NCBI GenBank assembly: GCA_963699225.1
Contig: OY969423.1
Coordinates: 2,604,001-2,668,000 of the forward strand
Reading direction: 5' to 3'
Length of the DNA stretch: 64,000 nucleotides
Source of the DNA: VRUE01 sp963699225
GTDB lineage: Bacteria; Actinomycetota; Thermoleophilia; Solirubrobacterales; 70-9
The notes under the pieces were generated by a model. That model saw only the letters and a program-made list of their open reading frames with translations, was not told the origin of the DNA and did no database searches. The number at the start of each line of letters is the position of its first letter. The first letter of the stretch is position 1. Below, piece after piece: positions 48,383 to 56,943 of this stretch. The translations under genes were made by a program, and so were the position numbers.

Positions 48383-50533
48383 CTACTTAATGAAGAGCAT
48401 CTCCTCGTACTTCGGCAACGGCCAAAGGTCATCGGCGACGACCTTCTCCAGCTTGTCCGCTGCCTCGCGCACCGCGCCGCTCTTGGTCAGCTGCTCGTCG
48501 CGAGCAAAGAGCGCCAGCTCCAACCCCTCCAGCTCAGTCGGCTCGGCGTTGGCTTTCTCCAGCGAGTCGAGCGAGGTAGAGAGCTCCTCGATCAGGCCGC
48601 GGACCTCCCCCTCGAGACTGGAGACGCCGGCCTCGGAGATCAGCGCCAGGTGGCGAAGCGCCGCCGGCAGGATCATCGTCTTGGCGATCGAGAACGTCGT
48701 CTCGGCCTCGATGTTGGCTCGCAGCGCGTATTGCTCGACCCAGACCTCGAAGCGGGACTCCAGCTCTCTTTTCGAGAGCACGCTGTATTTCTCGAAGGCG
48801 GCGACCGAGTCATCGGCCATCACCTCGAGCAGCGCGTCGGGGGTCGTTTTCAGGTTCTTCAGTCCGCGCTGCTCGGCCTCGGCGTGCCACTCCTCGGAAT
48901 AGTTGTCGCCGCTGAAGCAGATCCGCTTGTTGTCGACGTAGGCCTCCTTGACCACCTCGATCGCGGCCTCGATCGCGTCCATGCCGCCGCTGATCTTCGC
49001 CTCCAGCTTGTCGGACATCTCGTCGATTGCCTCGGCGACGATCGTGTTCAGCACCGTGTTGGGGAAGGCGAGCGACATGCTCGATCCCAGCGCCCGGAAC
49101 TCGAACTTGTTGCCGGTGAAGGCGAAGGGCGAGGTGCGGTTGCGATCGCCACCGTCCTTGGGCAGCGGCGGCAGCACCGTCGCCCCCAAGTCGAGGAAGG
49201 AGGCGGGTGTGTGGGGGTCGCCTTCGCCGCTCGCGATCGCCTCGAAGACCTTGTCCAGTTCGGCGCCAAGGAAGATCGAGATGATTGCCGGCGGTGCCTC
49301 GTTGGCGCCGAGGCGGTGGTCCTGGCCGATGTCGGCAGCCGAGGCGCGCAGCAGTCCCTGGTGCTTGTTGACCGCTTGGATCACCGCCGCGCAGAAGAAG
49401 AGGAAGTGGACGTTGTCGGCGGGCGTATCGCCCGGGTTGAGCAGGTTGCTGCCGGTATCGGTGCCCATCGACCAGTTGTTGTGCTTGCCCGAGCCGTTGA
49501 CGCCGGCGAAGGGCTTCTCGTGCAACAGGCAGATCAGGCCGTAGCGGCGGGCGACGTTTTCGAGCACCCGCATCAGCAGCTGCTGGTGGTCGGAGCCGAC
49601 GTTGGAGTTCTCGAACATCGGCGCGATCTCGTACTGCGCCGGGGCGACCTCGTTGTGGCGGGTCTTGACCGGGATGCCGAGCTTGCGCATCTCCAGCTCG
49701 GACTCGAGCATGAAGGCGAGCACGCGCTCGGGGATCGTGCCGAAGTAGTGGTCGTCGAGTTCCTGGCCCTTCGGCGGCTTGGCACCGAAGAGGGTGCGGC
49801 CGGTCGAGATCAGATCGGGGCGCTCGAAGAAGTACTGCTCGTCGATCAGGAAGTACTCCTGCTCAGGCCCGACCGTGGTGAAGACCCGTTTGCTCTCGGT
49901 GTCGCCAAGTAGCCCAAGCGCCCTGATCGCCGAGCCCGAGAGCGCGTCCATCGAGCGCAGCAGCGGGATCTTGGCGTCGAGCGCCTCGCCGGTCCAGGAG
50001 GCAAAGGCGGTTGGGATGCAGAGCAGCGAGCCGTTCGGGTTCTCGAGGATGAAGGCCGGGCTGGTCGGATCCCAGGCGGTATAGCCGCGGGCCTCGAAGG
50101 TTTCGCGCACGCCGCCGGTCGGGAAGGAGGAGGCGTCGGGCTCGCCCTGGATCAGCTCTTTGCCGGAGAAGCCGGCCAGTGCCTTGCCCTCGCCGCCTGC
50201 CGGCTCGAAGAAGGAGTCGTGCTTCTCGGCGGTGGAGCCGGTGAGCGGCTGGAAGACATGGGTGTAGTGGGTGGCGCCCTTCTCCAGGGCCCAGTCCTTC
50301 ATCGCCGCGGCGACCGCGTCGGCGACCTCGAGGTCGATCGCTTCGCCGGCTTCGAGGCTGCCCTGCAGCTGCTCGAAGACGCCGTCGGGAAGGCGTTCGC
50401 GCTGGACGACGATCGAGAAGACGTTGGCGCCGAATGCTTCGTTCTCGGGCAGGGTCAGGTCGATCGCGCCGAGGGCTCCCCCGTTGGCGCTCCACTGGGC
50501 TGCGGTCACGTTCTGCTGGCGGATACGGGTCAT
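48383..50533 (-). CDS. glnN: Type III glutamine synthetase
   Basis: 716 residues, the size of GSIII (about 700), not of GSI (about 450). The GSIII signatures are clear: PEQEYFLID, KPFAGVNGSGKHNNWSMGTD, and the GSIII-specific N-terminal block. The hexameric-doubled enzyme makes glutamine from glutamate, ATP and ammonia. GSIII is best known in Bacteroidetes and cyanobacteria; its presence as the only glutamine synthetase here is worth noting. Promoter-proximal palindromes near 50648-50663 could be regulator sites. An Amt channel lies about 6 kb away. Confidence 0.93.
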   Translation of the reverse strand: MTRIRQQNVTAAQWSANGGALGAIDLTLPENEAFGANVFSIVVQRERLPDGVFEQLQGSLEAGEAIDLEVADAVAAAMKDWALEKGATHYTHVFQPLTGSTAEKHDSFFEPAGGEGKALAGFSGKELIQGEPDASSFPTGGVRETFEARGYTAWDPTSPAFILENPNGSLLCIPTAFASWTGEALDAKIPLLRSMDALSGSAIRALGLLGDTESKRVFTTVGPEQEYFLIDEQYFFERPDLISTGRTLFGAKPPKGQELDDHYFGTIPERVLAFMLESELEMRKLGIPVKTRHNEVAPAQYEIAPMFENSNVGSDHQQLLMRVLENVARRYGLICLLHEKPFAGVNGSGKHNNWSMGTDTGSNLLNPGDTPADNVHFLFFCAAVIQAVNKHQGLLRASAADIGQDHRLGANEAPPAIISIFLGAELDKVFEAIASGEGDPHTPASFLDLGATVLPPLPKDGGDRNRTSPFAFTGNKFEFRALGSSMSLAFPNTVLNTIVAEAIDEMSDKLEAKISGGMDAIEAAIEVVKEAYVDNKRICFSGDNYSEEWHAEAEQRGLKNLKTTPDALLEVMADDSVAAFEKYSVLSKRELESRFEVWVEQYALRANIEAETTFSIAKTMILPAALRHLALISEAGVSSLEGEVRGLIEELSTSLDSLEKANAEPTELEGLELALFARDEQLTKSGAVREAADKLEKVVADDLWPLPKYEEMLFIK

Positions 50534-50647
50534 CGCTCTAGTCGTCCCTCGCTTGGCGTCGCGCCCGGTCGGCAGGCACGGTCGGTTACCGGTCTACTCC
50601 CTTTATAAGAGCCAAAAGAGCCTAGTACCGATGGCTCGAAGATGCCT

Positions 50648-50663
50648 TTGTACTCGGGTACAA
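50648..50663. promoter_or_regulatory. Inverted repeat upstream of glutamine synthetase
   Basis: TTGTAC-TCGG-GTACAA, a 6-base inverted repeat 115 bases before the glnN start. A further TTGTACC copy at 50680-50686 lies on the same face spacing. Candidate nitrogen-regulator or TetR-type sites; speculative. Confidence 0.4.
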
Positions 50664-50696
50664 GGATCGCCAAAGCGGCTTGTACCGGCTGTCGGC

Positions 50697-51212
50697 CTAG
50701 CCGAGGGGGACGGCTTGCAGCAGGCCGAGCGGGTGGCGTAGATGGAAGCCGCCCCCGGAGCGCATGTATTCGCTCCAGCCGGGGCCGCTGCGATCGCCAT
50801 CTTCAGTCATCGAGGTGTCCCAGCGCAGGCCGGCAATGACGGCAAAGACGTGTTCGCGATTGGCGTAGATCCGCACCCAACTGCCGGCGCCGCCACCCCC
50901 CCAGTGCATAAACCCCGTCGAATCGAGCGGCGATTCGAGCAGGCCGGCAGCGTGCATCACGTAGCTGACCGAGCCGGAGCAGTCGTAACCACGCGCGTTC
51001 CAATCGCGGTGGCCGCCGCCCCAGACGTACGGCCGGTGGCTGATCCGGTTGGCCGCTTCGATCATCGCTTTGACCGCGGGCGGCGCCGAAGCCGGCGCCA
51101 CGGCGCGGCCGCTCGGCAGCAACGTCGCCTGCGGCACCTCGGCGCTGGCGCTTGACGAGAGCGTCGCCAGGCACGCGCAGGCCAGTAGCAGAATCGTCCC
51201 TCGCCTCGGCAT
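50697..51212 (-). CDS. NlpC/P60-like secreted protein
   Basis: 171 residues with a signal peptide (LLLACACLATLSSSASA). The papain-like catalytic Cys is in GYDCSGSVSYVMHAAG, with a later His (HVFAVIAGL) and polar residue. NlpC/P60 enzymes cut peptidoglycan stem peptides or other amide bonds in the cell wall. The protein is short for a full enzyme, so activity should be treated as likely but not shown. Starts next to a divergent TetR gene. Confidence 0.75.
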   Translation of the reverse strand: MPRRGTILLLACACLATLSSSASAEVPQATLLPSGRAVAPASAPPAVKAMIEAANRISHRPYVWGGGHRDWNARGYDCSGSVSYVMHAAGLLESPLDSTGFMHWGGGGAGSWVRIYANREHVFAVIAGLRWDTSMTEDGDRSGPGWSEYMRSGGGFHLRHPLGLLQAVPLG

Positions 51213-51244
51213 GAAACCCCTTTATCGGCAACTCGGCCGGAGGC

Positions 51245-51847
51245 TTAAGCGAGGTCCGGCACCGCGTCGGCGGCAAGCAGCGCGCCCATGAGGACGCCGA
51301 GGAGCAGGTCGCGCAGCTCCTCGCGCTCGATGTCGTGATGCTCGATCCAGTTGAGACAGGCCCCATCCATGAACCAGAGCCAGCCGCTGACCGCGGTTCG
51401 CGCTTTCGGCGGTGGCTCCTGCGCGTAAAGGGACTCGAGGATCCGCTGCGCCGTCTGCAGGCGCACCTCTTCGATTAGCGCGCGGATCTCAGCGACGCCC
51501 GCGGCGCTTTGCATCAGGTTCTTGTAGGCGACCTCGTTTTCCCCAACCAGCGTAAGGAAGGCATCGAGGCTGCCCTTCAGTTGCTCAACTGGGGGAAGGT
51601 CGGGATCAGGCTCCGTCCGCTCCCGCAACTGCTCGGCCCAGGCGCCCAGCGTCTGCTCGAAATAGGCCTGCTTACTGGGGAAGTAGTGGTACAGCAGGGC
51701 CTTCGAGATTCCGACCTCGGCGGCGATCTTGCTCATCGAGAGCTCGTCGTAGGGATAGCTGGTGAAGAGCTCGGCGCCTCGCTCCAGAAGCTGGCGGCGT
51801 CGCTCGTCGACGTCCAGGCGGCGGTAGGAGGGACGGCTCACGGGCAT
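51245..51847 (-). CDS. TetR-family transcriptional regulator
   Basis: 200 residues from the ATG at 51847. N-terminal HTH is ELSMSKIAAEVGISKALLYH followed by YFPSKQAYFEQTL, and the C-terminal ligand domain has conserved QSAAGVAEIRALIEEVR and an aromatic GWLWFMDGACLNW. It faces the DUF2339 gene across a 91-base gap holding a 16-base inverted repeat, so it probably controls both its own promoter and that gene. Confidence 0.92.
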   Translation of the reverse strand: MPVSRPSYRRLDVDERRRQLLERGAELFTSYPYDELSMSKIAAEVGISKALLYHYFPSKQAYFEQTLGAWAEQLRERTEPDPDLPPVEQLKGSLDAFLTLVGENEVAYKNLMQSAAGVAEIRALIEEVRLQTAQRILESLYAQEPPPKARTAVSGWLWFMDGACLNWIEHHDIEREELRDLLLGVLMGALLAADAVPDLA

Positions 51848-51858
51848 GATTGTAACGC

Positions 51859-51913
51859 CTTGCTGACCGATGGTTGACAAGATTGCTACGGTTATCGACC
51901 ATCGGTCAGCAAG
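51859..51913. promoter_or_regulatory. Paired operators between TetR and DUF2339 genes
   Basis: Perfect 16-base inverted repeat arms, CTTGCTGACCGATGGT (51859-51874) and its complement (51898-51913), 23 bases apart. Each arm has internal near-symmetry around GACC-GAT-GGT, as expected for two TetR dimers. Lies over the divergent promoters. Confidence 0.7.
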
Positions 51914-51937
51914 CAATCGACAGAAGGGGAGACTGAG

Positions 51938-53635
51938 ATGCACAGCGAGAGACTTGATCAACCGGCGGGCAATGGGGAGAACCCTCCGCCGGCGTCCTAC
52001 AACCCGATGTCTCGAATCGAGTTCGAGCGCCTCTTCGGCGGCCGCGTGCTGGCCTGGATCGGCGGCCTCGCGACCCTTCTCGGCATCGTCTTCCTGATGC
52101 GCAGTGCTGTGGACAGCAGCTGGTTCACGGAGGAGGTTCGTACCCTGCTGGCCGCGTTCGGATCCTTGGCGCTCCTCGTTCTCGGCGTCTGGCTGCACGA
52201 ACGGAAGGGGCGCCTCGAGGTGGCCCGCATTGCGGTGGCCATCGCGATTCCCGGCCTGTTTGCAACGACCATTGTCGCCGCCCAGGCCTACGATCTGATC
52301 TCACCCGTTCTCGGCCTCGAGGTGGGGGCGCTGATCGGCGCCATCGGGGTGGCGATCGCGGTGCGCTGGTCCTCGATGCTCGTCGGCGGCGTTGGGATGC
52401 TCGGCGCTCTTGCCGCGCCGATGCTCGTCGGCACGACTGGTGAGGGTGGCTCGATCGCCTTCGTCGCCGTCGCTCTCGCCGCCAGCGTCGGCGTCCTTCT
52501 CTGGCAGCGCTGGCACTGGTTGTCGCTCGCCGCCTTCGCCGTCTCGGCTCCCCAGTTGATCTCCTGGATCTACAAGAGTGGCTTCATCACCTTTGAGGGG
52601 GTTGCCGTTCCCAGTGAGCCGTCCCTGCTGGTCCTTGCGGTTCTGAGCGGATTCTGGGTCCTCTACGCCGCCGCGGCCTTCGGCTACGAGTTGCGAGCCC
52701 GGGGCGAAGCGAAGCTCCCGATCTCCTCCTGGCTGCTGCTGCTCTGCAGCAGCGTGTTCGTGGTCGGTGTCGGCTGCATCGTCATCGGCGACGACTCGGC
52801 GCTCGCTCTGGACAGCTGGATCTTCGGCTTCGCCGCCGTCCACCTCCTGCTCGGTGGTGCTGCGATTCGCTTCGGCATCCATCGCGAAATCGGCTCGCTC
52901 CTGATCGGAGGAGGCATCGCGCTCGGCAGCATCGGATTCGCCAACGCCTTCGACGGACCCACGCTGGTGGCTGTCTGGTCGGCGATGGCCACAGCTCTGG
53001 CCTACATGGCGACGCGCGTGGACCGCGGTTCCACGCCAACGCTTTCGGACGCGCAGCGGCTGCTGATCGGGGCGTTCGCGTTTCTTGCCCTGGGGATCGT
53101 GCACCTGCTGGTTGTCGAGGCACCGCCCTACGCGATCGTCGACGGGGTCGGGGACCTCGGCAGCTCCCTGGTGGCGATCGCCTGCTGCGCGGGCGCAGCG
53201 CTTGCCTGCTGGCACTGGGGGCGCCAGATCGAGCCGAAGGCCGCAACCGTGAGCGGCTTCATTGGCGCCGCCGGGTTCGTCTACCTCGGCTCGGTCCTGA
53301 TCATCGATGCGATCGGCGCCAACGACGGTGGCGAAGCGCGCGAGATCGGCCAGGCCTGGCTCTCCGCCTTCTGGGCCGCTACTGGCCTCGGCGCGGTCAT
53401 CTGGGGCATGCTGCGCAAGTCGCCGAAGACCCGTCTCGGTGGCCTGGCGCTGCTGACGGTCGCAGTCGCCAAGGTCTGGACCTATGACCTCGCTGAGCTG
53501 GAAGAGCTGGCCCGGGCACTCTCCTTTGTCGCCCTGGGTCTGTTGCTGTTGGCCGGTGCCTTCGCCTACCAGCGCTTCAAGCCAGAGGAAGGCGAAGGAG
53601 AGGTCGAAGCGCCAGAGCCCCAGGCATCTCTATAG
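51938..53635 (+). CDS. DUF2339 polytopic membrane protein
   Basis: 565 residues with about 14 hydrophobic segments after a short cytosolic N-terminus (opening with MHSERLDQPAGNGENPPPAS). The DUF2339 (PF10101) pattern near the start, VLAWIGGLATLLGIVFLMR, is present. Function is unknown; relatives are induced or repressed with drug and envelope stress regulators. The ribosome site AAGGGGAGACTGAG is good. The divergent TetR gene with paired operators suggests it responds to a small ligand. Confidence 0.85.
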   Translation: MHSERLDQPAGNGENPPPASYNPMSRIEFERLFGGRVLAWIGGLATLLGIVFLMRSAVDSSWFTEEVRTLLAAFGSLALLVLGVWLHERKGRLEVARIAVAIAIPGLFATTIVAAQAYDLISPVLGLEVGALIGAIGVAIAVRWSSMLVGGVGMLGALAAPMLVGTTGEGGSIAFVAVALAASVGVLLWQRWHWLSLAAFAVSAPQLISWIYKSGFITFEGVAVPSEPSLLVLAVLSGFWVLYAAAAFGYELRARGEAKLPISSWLLLLCSSVFVVGVGCIVIGDDSALALDSWIFGFAAVHLLLGGAAIRFGIHREIGSLLIGGGIALGSIGFANAFDGPTLVAVWSAMATALAYMATRVDRGSTPTLSDAQRLLIGAFAFLALGIVHLLVVEAPPYAIVDGVGDLGSSLVAIACCAGAALACWHWGRQIEPKAATVSGFIGAAGFVYLGSVLIIDAIGANDGGEAREIGQAWLSAFWAATGLGAVIWGMLRKSPKTRLGGLALLTVAVAKVWTYDLAELEELARALSFVALGLLLLAGAFAYQRFKPEEGEGEVEAPEPQASL

Positions 53636-53695
53636 CCTGGGGTCTCGGCGGTCCCACCGCACGAACAAGCCAAAAATCCGGAGGAAGCCAGCCAA

Positions 53696-55696
53696 ATGTT
53701 CGTTTCGAAGGCCGCCGTCGTCGGCGGCGGCACAATGGGCGGTGAGATCGCTCAGGCGATCGCCGCAGCCGATATTCCCGTCGTCGTCAAGGACATCGAT
53801 CAGAAGTTCGTCGACGCCGCGGTCGAGAAGGCGCGTGCCGTCACCGAGGGCCAGCTCGCCCGCCTGGTCAAGAAGGAGAAGCTGACCCAGGAGCAGGCCG
53901 ATGCCCGCCTCGCCGAGGTGATGGGCCTCGTCACCGGCACCACCTCTTACGAGGAGTTTGGCGACGTCGACTTCGTGATCGAGGCGGTGCCGGAGCGGAT
54001 GGAGATCAAGCAGGCGGTTTTCCGTGAGATCGATGCGGCGACTCCTGGCCACGCGATCCTCTCCTCCAATACCTCCTCACTCTCGATCACCGAGATGGGC
54101 GAAAACACGCTGCGCCCCGACAAGGTCGTCGGCTTCCACTTCTTCTACCCGGCCTCGGTGATGCCGCTGGTCGAGATCATCGCCGGCGAGGACACCTCCG
54201 AGGAGACCGCCACCGTCGCCTACAACTTCGCCCAGGCGATCAAGAAGCAGCCGATCGTCTGCGGCGAGGTCCCCGGCTTCGTCGTCAACCGCATCCTGAT
54301 GGCGACGATCGGCGAGATCTGGCGCGTCCAGGAGGCGCAGGGCCTCTCGCTGAAGGCGATCGACGAGGCGATCGCCGCCGCCCAAGTAGCGCCGATGGGT
54401 CCCTTCTTCCTCACTGACCTGCTCGGCCTCGACACCGTGCTGCACGTTGCCGAGCACCTCGGCGAGTCATATGGGGAGAGCTTCTACGTCCACAAGGGCC
54501 TGCAGCAGCTGGTCGCCGACGGCAAGCTCGGTGCCAAGTCCGGCGGCGAGGGCTTCTTCAAGGAGGGCGAGCAGAACATCCCCGGCGACGCCGAGCCCGA
54601 TGCCGAGGAGCTGGTCGCGCTCTTCACCTGCCGCGCCCTGATCGAGTCCTGCCTGCTGGTCGAGGAGGGCGTCTGCTCGGTCCGCGACATCGACCTGGGG
54701 ATGATGGCCGGCGCCGGTCTCGACCCGCGTCGCGGCCTGCTGCCGCCCTTCTGGAAAGCCGACATCGAGGGCCTCGACGTCGTGCTCGAGCGGATGGAGG
54801 GCCTGCAGGAGCGCCACGGCGACCGCTTCGCCCCGCCGTTGCTACTGCGGCGCCTGGTCGCCCAGGGCCGCTTCGGGATGAAGTCCGGCCAGGGCTTCTA
54901 CCCCTACCCGCAGCCCGACGAGGGTGATCAGGCCGAGACGGTGAAGTTGGAGACCCGCGGCGAGGTCGCGATCGCCTGGCTCGCCAACGCGCCGATGAAC
55001 GCTGTCTCACCCGACGTGATCCGCGACCTGAAGACGGCCTGGGAGCGGGTCAAGGCGGCCGATGGCGTCGGCGCGATGGTGATCGCCTCCTCGGTCCCGG
55101 TCGTCTTCTCGGCCGGTGCCGACATCAAGGCCTTCACCCAGATGGACGAGGGTGGCGGCGAGGAGCTGATCAACACCGCCCACGCCCTGCTGCGTGACTT
55201 CGGCCAGGCGCCGGTGGCGACGATCGCCGCCGTCAACGCGATCGCCTTCGGCGGTGGCTGCGAGGTGGCGATGGCCTGCGACGTGCGGATCGGTGCTGAA
55301 GCTGCCGTCTTCGGCCAGCCCGAGATCAAGCTGGGGATCATCCCCGGCTTCGGCGGTACCCAGCGGTTGCCGCGCCTGGTCGGGCCCAACAAGGCGCTGG
55401 AGATGAACCTGATCGGCGACGCGATCCTCGCCGGCGAGGCGCTCGAAGCCGGCCTCGTCAACCGCGTCGTCCCCGACCACGAGCTGTTCGAGACGGCGCT
55501 GATGTGGGGCCGCAAGCTCGCCGCCCAGGCGCCGCTTGCGCTTGAGCAGATCAAGCGCGTCTCGCACGCCGGCAACCTGGACGAGGGCATCGAGGCCGAG
55601 AAGCTGGGCTTCGCCACCGCCTTCCGCAGCGAGGACGCCAAGGAGGGCATCGGCGCCTTCCTCGGCAAGCGCGCGCCGAAGTGGAGCGGCAAGTAG
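53696..55696 (+). CDS. Bifunctional 3-hydroxyacyl-CoA dehydrogenase/enoyl-CoA hydratase
   Basis: 666 residues. Order is NAD-binding 3-hydroxyacyl-CoA dehydrogenase first (VVGGGTMGGEIAQAIAAADI, catalytic His in VGFHFFYPA), then its C-terminal domain (about 185-400), then enoyl-CoA hydratase (about 420-640; VNAIAFGGGCEVAMACDVRI with the oxyanion loop and GQPEIKLGIIPGFGGTQRLP). This is the inverse of FadB/FadJ and equals the FadN-type layout of Bacillus. It carries out two beta-oxidation steps. The next gene, a sirtuin, overlaps its end by 16 bases. Confidence 0.92.
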   Translation: MFVSKAAVVGGGTMGGEIAQAIAAADIPVVVKDIDQKFVDAAVEKARAVTEGQLARLVKKEKLTQEQADARLAEVMGLVTGTTSYEEFGDVDFVIEAVPERMEIKQAVFREIDAATPGHAILSSNTSSLSITEMGENTLRPDKVVGFHFFYPASVMPLVEIIAGEDTSEETATVAYNFAQAIKKQPIVCGEVPGFVVNRILMATIGEIWRVQEAQGLSLKAIDEAIAAAQVAPMGPFFLTDLLGLDTVLHVAEHLGESYGESFYVHKGLQQLVADGKLGAKSGGEGFFKEGEQNIPGDAEPDAEELVALFTCRALIESCLLVEEGVCSVRDIDLGMMAGAGLDPRRGLLPPFWKADIEGLDVVLERMEGLQERHGDRFAPPLLLRRLVAQGRFGMKSGQGFYPYPQPDEGDQAETVKLETRGEVAIAWLANAPMNAVSPDVIRDLKTAWERVKAADGVGAMVIASSVPVVFSAGADIKAFTQMDEGGGEELINTAHALLRDFGQAPVATIAAVNAIAFGGGCEVAMACDVRIGAEAAVFGQPEIKLGIIPGFGGTQRLPRLVGPNKALEMNLIGDAILAGEALEAGLVNRVVPDHELFETALMWGRKLAAQAPLALEQIKRVSHAGNLDEGIEAEKLGFATAFRSEDAKEGIGAFLGKRAPKWSGK

Positions 55697-56445
55697 ACGT
55701 TTCGAACGGGGTCGAGCGACTGGCGGAGCTGATCCGCCAGTCGCGCTCGACCGTCGCCCTGACCGGGGCCGGTGTCTCGGTCCCCTCGGGCATCCCCGAC
55801 TTCCGCACCCCCGAGACGGGCCTCTGGGCCAACGTCGACCCGATGGAAGTCGCCCACATCGACGTCTTCGAGCGCGACCCGGCCCGCTTCTGGTCCTACT
55901 ACCGGCCGCGCTTCGAATCGCTGGGGGACAAGCGGCCCAACGCGGCGCACGAAGTGCTCGCCGAGCTCGAGCGGCAAGGGTTGATCGAAGGCGTGATCAC
56001 TCAGAACATCGACCGCCTGCACGGCGCCGCCGGCTCGCGCGAGGTGGTCGAGGTGCACGGCTCGATCGAGACCTCGTCCTGCCGGCGCTGTGCCGTTAGT
56101 TATGAGCTCGAGCAGATGGACCCGCTCTTCGACGCCGATGGCGTCGCGCTCTGCGTCGCCTGCGGCGGCCCGGTCAAGCCCAATGTCGTGCTCTTCGGCG
56201 AGATGTTGCCCGAGGCCGCGATGCGCCGGGCGCAGGAGCTGGCGGAAGCCGCCGAGCTGATGATCTGCGTTGGCTCCTCACTGGCCGTGTACCCGGTGGC
56301 GAGCCTTCCGGCGGTGACCCTCGAACGCGGTGGCAAGCTCGCAATGGTCACCAAGGGCCCGACGCCCTACGACGGCGACGCGGCGCTCAAGCTGGAAGGC
56401 GAGGTCGACGCGGAGCTGGGCGCCCTGGCCGCGGCCCTGCGCTAG
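55681..56445 (+). CDS. cobB: NAD-dependent deacylase (sirtuin)
   Basis: 254 residues from a GTG at 55681 inside the end of the beta-oxidation gene. The NAD site GAGVSVPSGIPDFRTPE, catalytic TQNIDRLH with the His in EVHGSIE, and a four-Cys zinc site (CRRC, later CVACGG) are all intact. It removes acetyl or longer acyl groups from lysine. Coupling to the beta-oxidation enzyme may allow acyl-CoA-driven modifications to be reversed; inference. Confidence 0.92.
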   Translation: MERQVDVSNGVERLAELIRQSRSTVALTGAGVSVPSGIPDFRTPETGLWANVDPMEVAHIDVFERDPARFWSYYRPRFESLGDKRPNAAHEVLAELERQGLIEGVITQNIDRLHGAAGSREVVEVHGSIETSSCRRCAVSYELEQMDPLFDADGVALCVACGGPVKPNVVLFGEMLPEAAMRRAQELAEAAELMICVGSSLAVYPVASLPAVTLERGGKLAMVTKGPTPYDGDAALKLEGEVDAELGALAAALR

Positions 56446-56470
56446 GCAGCACCGCGGCTCAGGAGACAAC

Positions 56471-56788
56471 TCAGAACCTGACGCCCTGCTTTTCGCACTC
56501 GGTGACGACCGTGCTCGCCTGCGGGGAGTCGAAGCGGGCCGCGTGGGCGCACTTCGCCACCGCTTCGGCGCCGCAACCGCTGATGGTTTCGGCGCCGACG
56601 ATCCCGGCTGTCTGGGCATGTATGCAGCCCAGGGGGGTCGGCGGATTGCTGTCGCCGACGGTCGCGACCACGACCGCGACCATCGCGGCAATGGTCACCA
56701 GAAACGTGATCGAGGCGATCTTGATCTCGCGTGAATTGAGCTTGTAGAGCGGCGTTGTCTGTCGCTCGTAATGTCCTTCAAGTGGCAT
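56471..56788 (-). CDS. Small membrane-anchored Cys-containing protein
   Basis: 105 residues from the ATG at 56788. A single hydrophobic segment (about 22-45) follows a short cytosolic part; the external tail holds four Cys (for example PTPLGCIHAQTAG and SGCGAEAVAKC). Disulphide-linked small secreted or membrane-exposed proteins like this are common in actinobacteria; function unknown. Its start is 155 bases from the divergent Amt gene. Confidence 0.55.
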   Translation of the reverse strand: MPLEGHYERQTTPLYKLNSREIKIASITFLVTIAAMVAVVVATVGDSNPPTPLGCIHAQTAGIVGAETISGCGAEAVAKCAHAARFDSPQASTVVTECEKQGVRF

Positions 56789-56943
56789 GAGCGGCAGGTT
56801 ATACGGCCTTTTTGGCCTTGTCCGCGCCAGCGGGGCGAAGATTTCGTGGCGATCTTTAGACACGTGTACGTAGTGGTGCCGCCCCTGCGGCGGGAGGGTT
56901 AAGCGGTCCGAGAAGCACTAGTTGAGAAAGGAACTAATCGTCT

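Noticed and set aside
48380..49912. Long open reading frame of about 510 codons on the plus strand opposite the glutamine synthetase gene
   Set aside because: It is the antisense shadow of a GC-rich conserved gene; the sequence is Arg/Gly/Ala/Leu-rich with no recognisable domain.
50590..50640. A definite promoter with TATAAA for glutamine synthetase
   Set aside because: TTATAA-like bases are visible on the minus strand, but no matching -35 box at normal spacing, so not listed as a feature.
53687..53694. Half-site CAGCCAA before the FadN-type gene as a fourth member of the shared regulon
   Set aside because: Only one arm is present and it overlaps the region before the start codon; the symmetric partner is missing.
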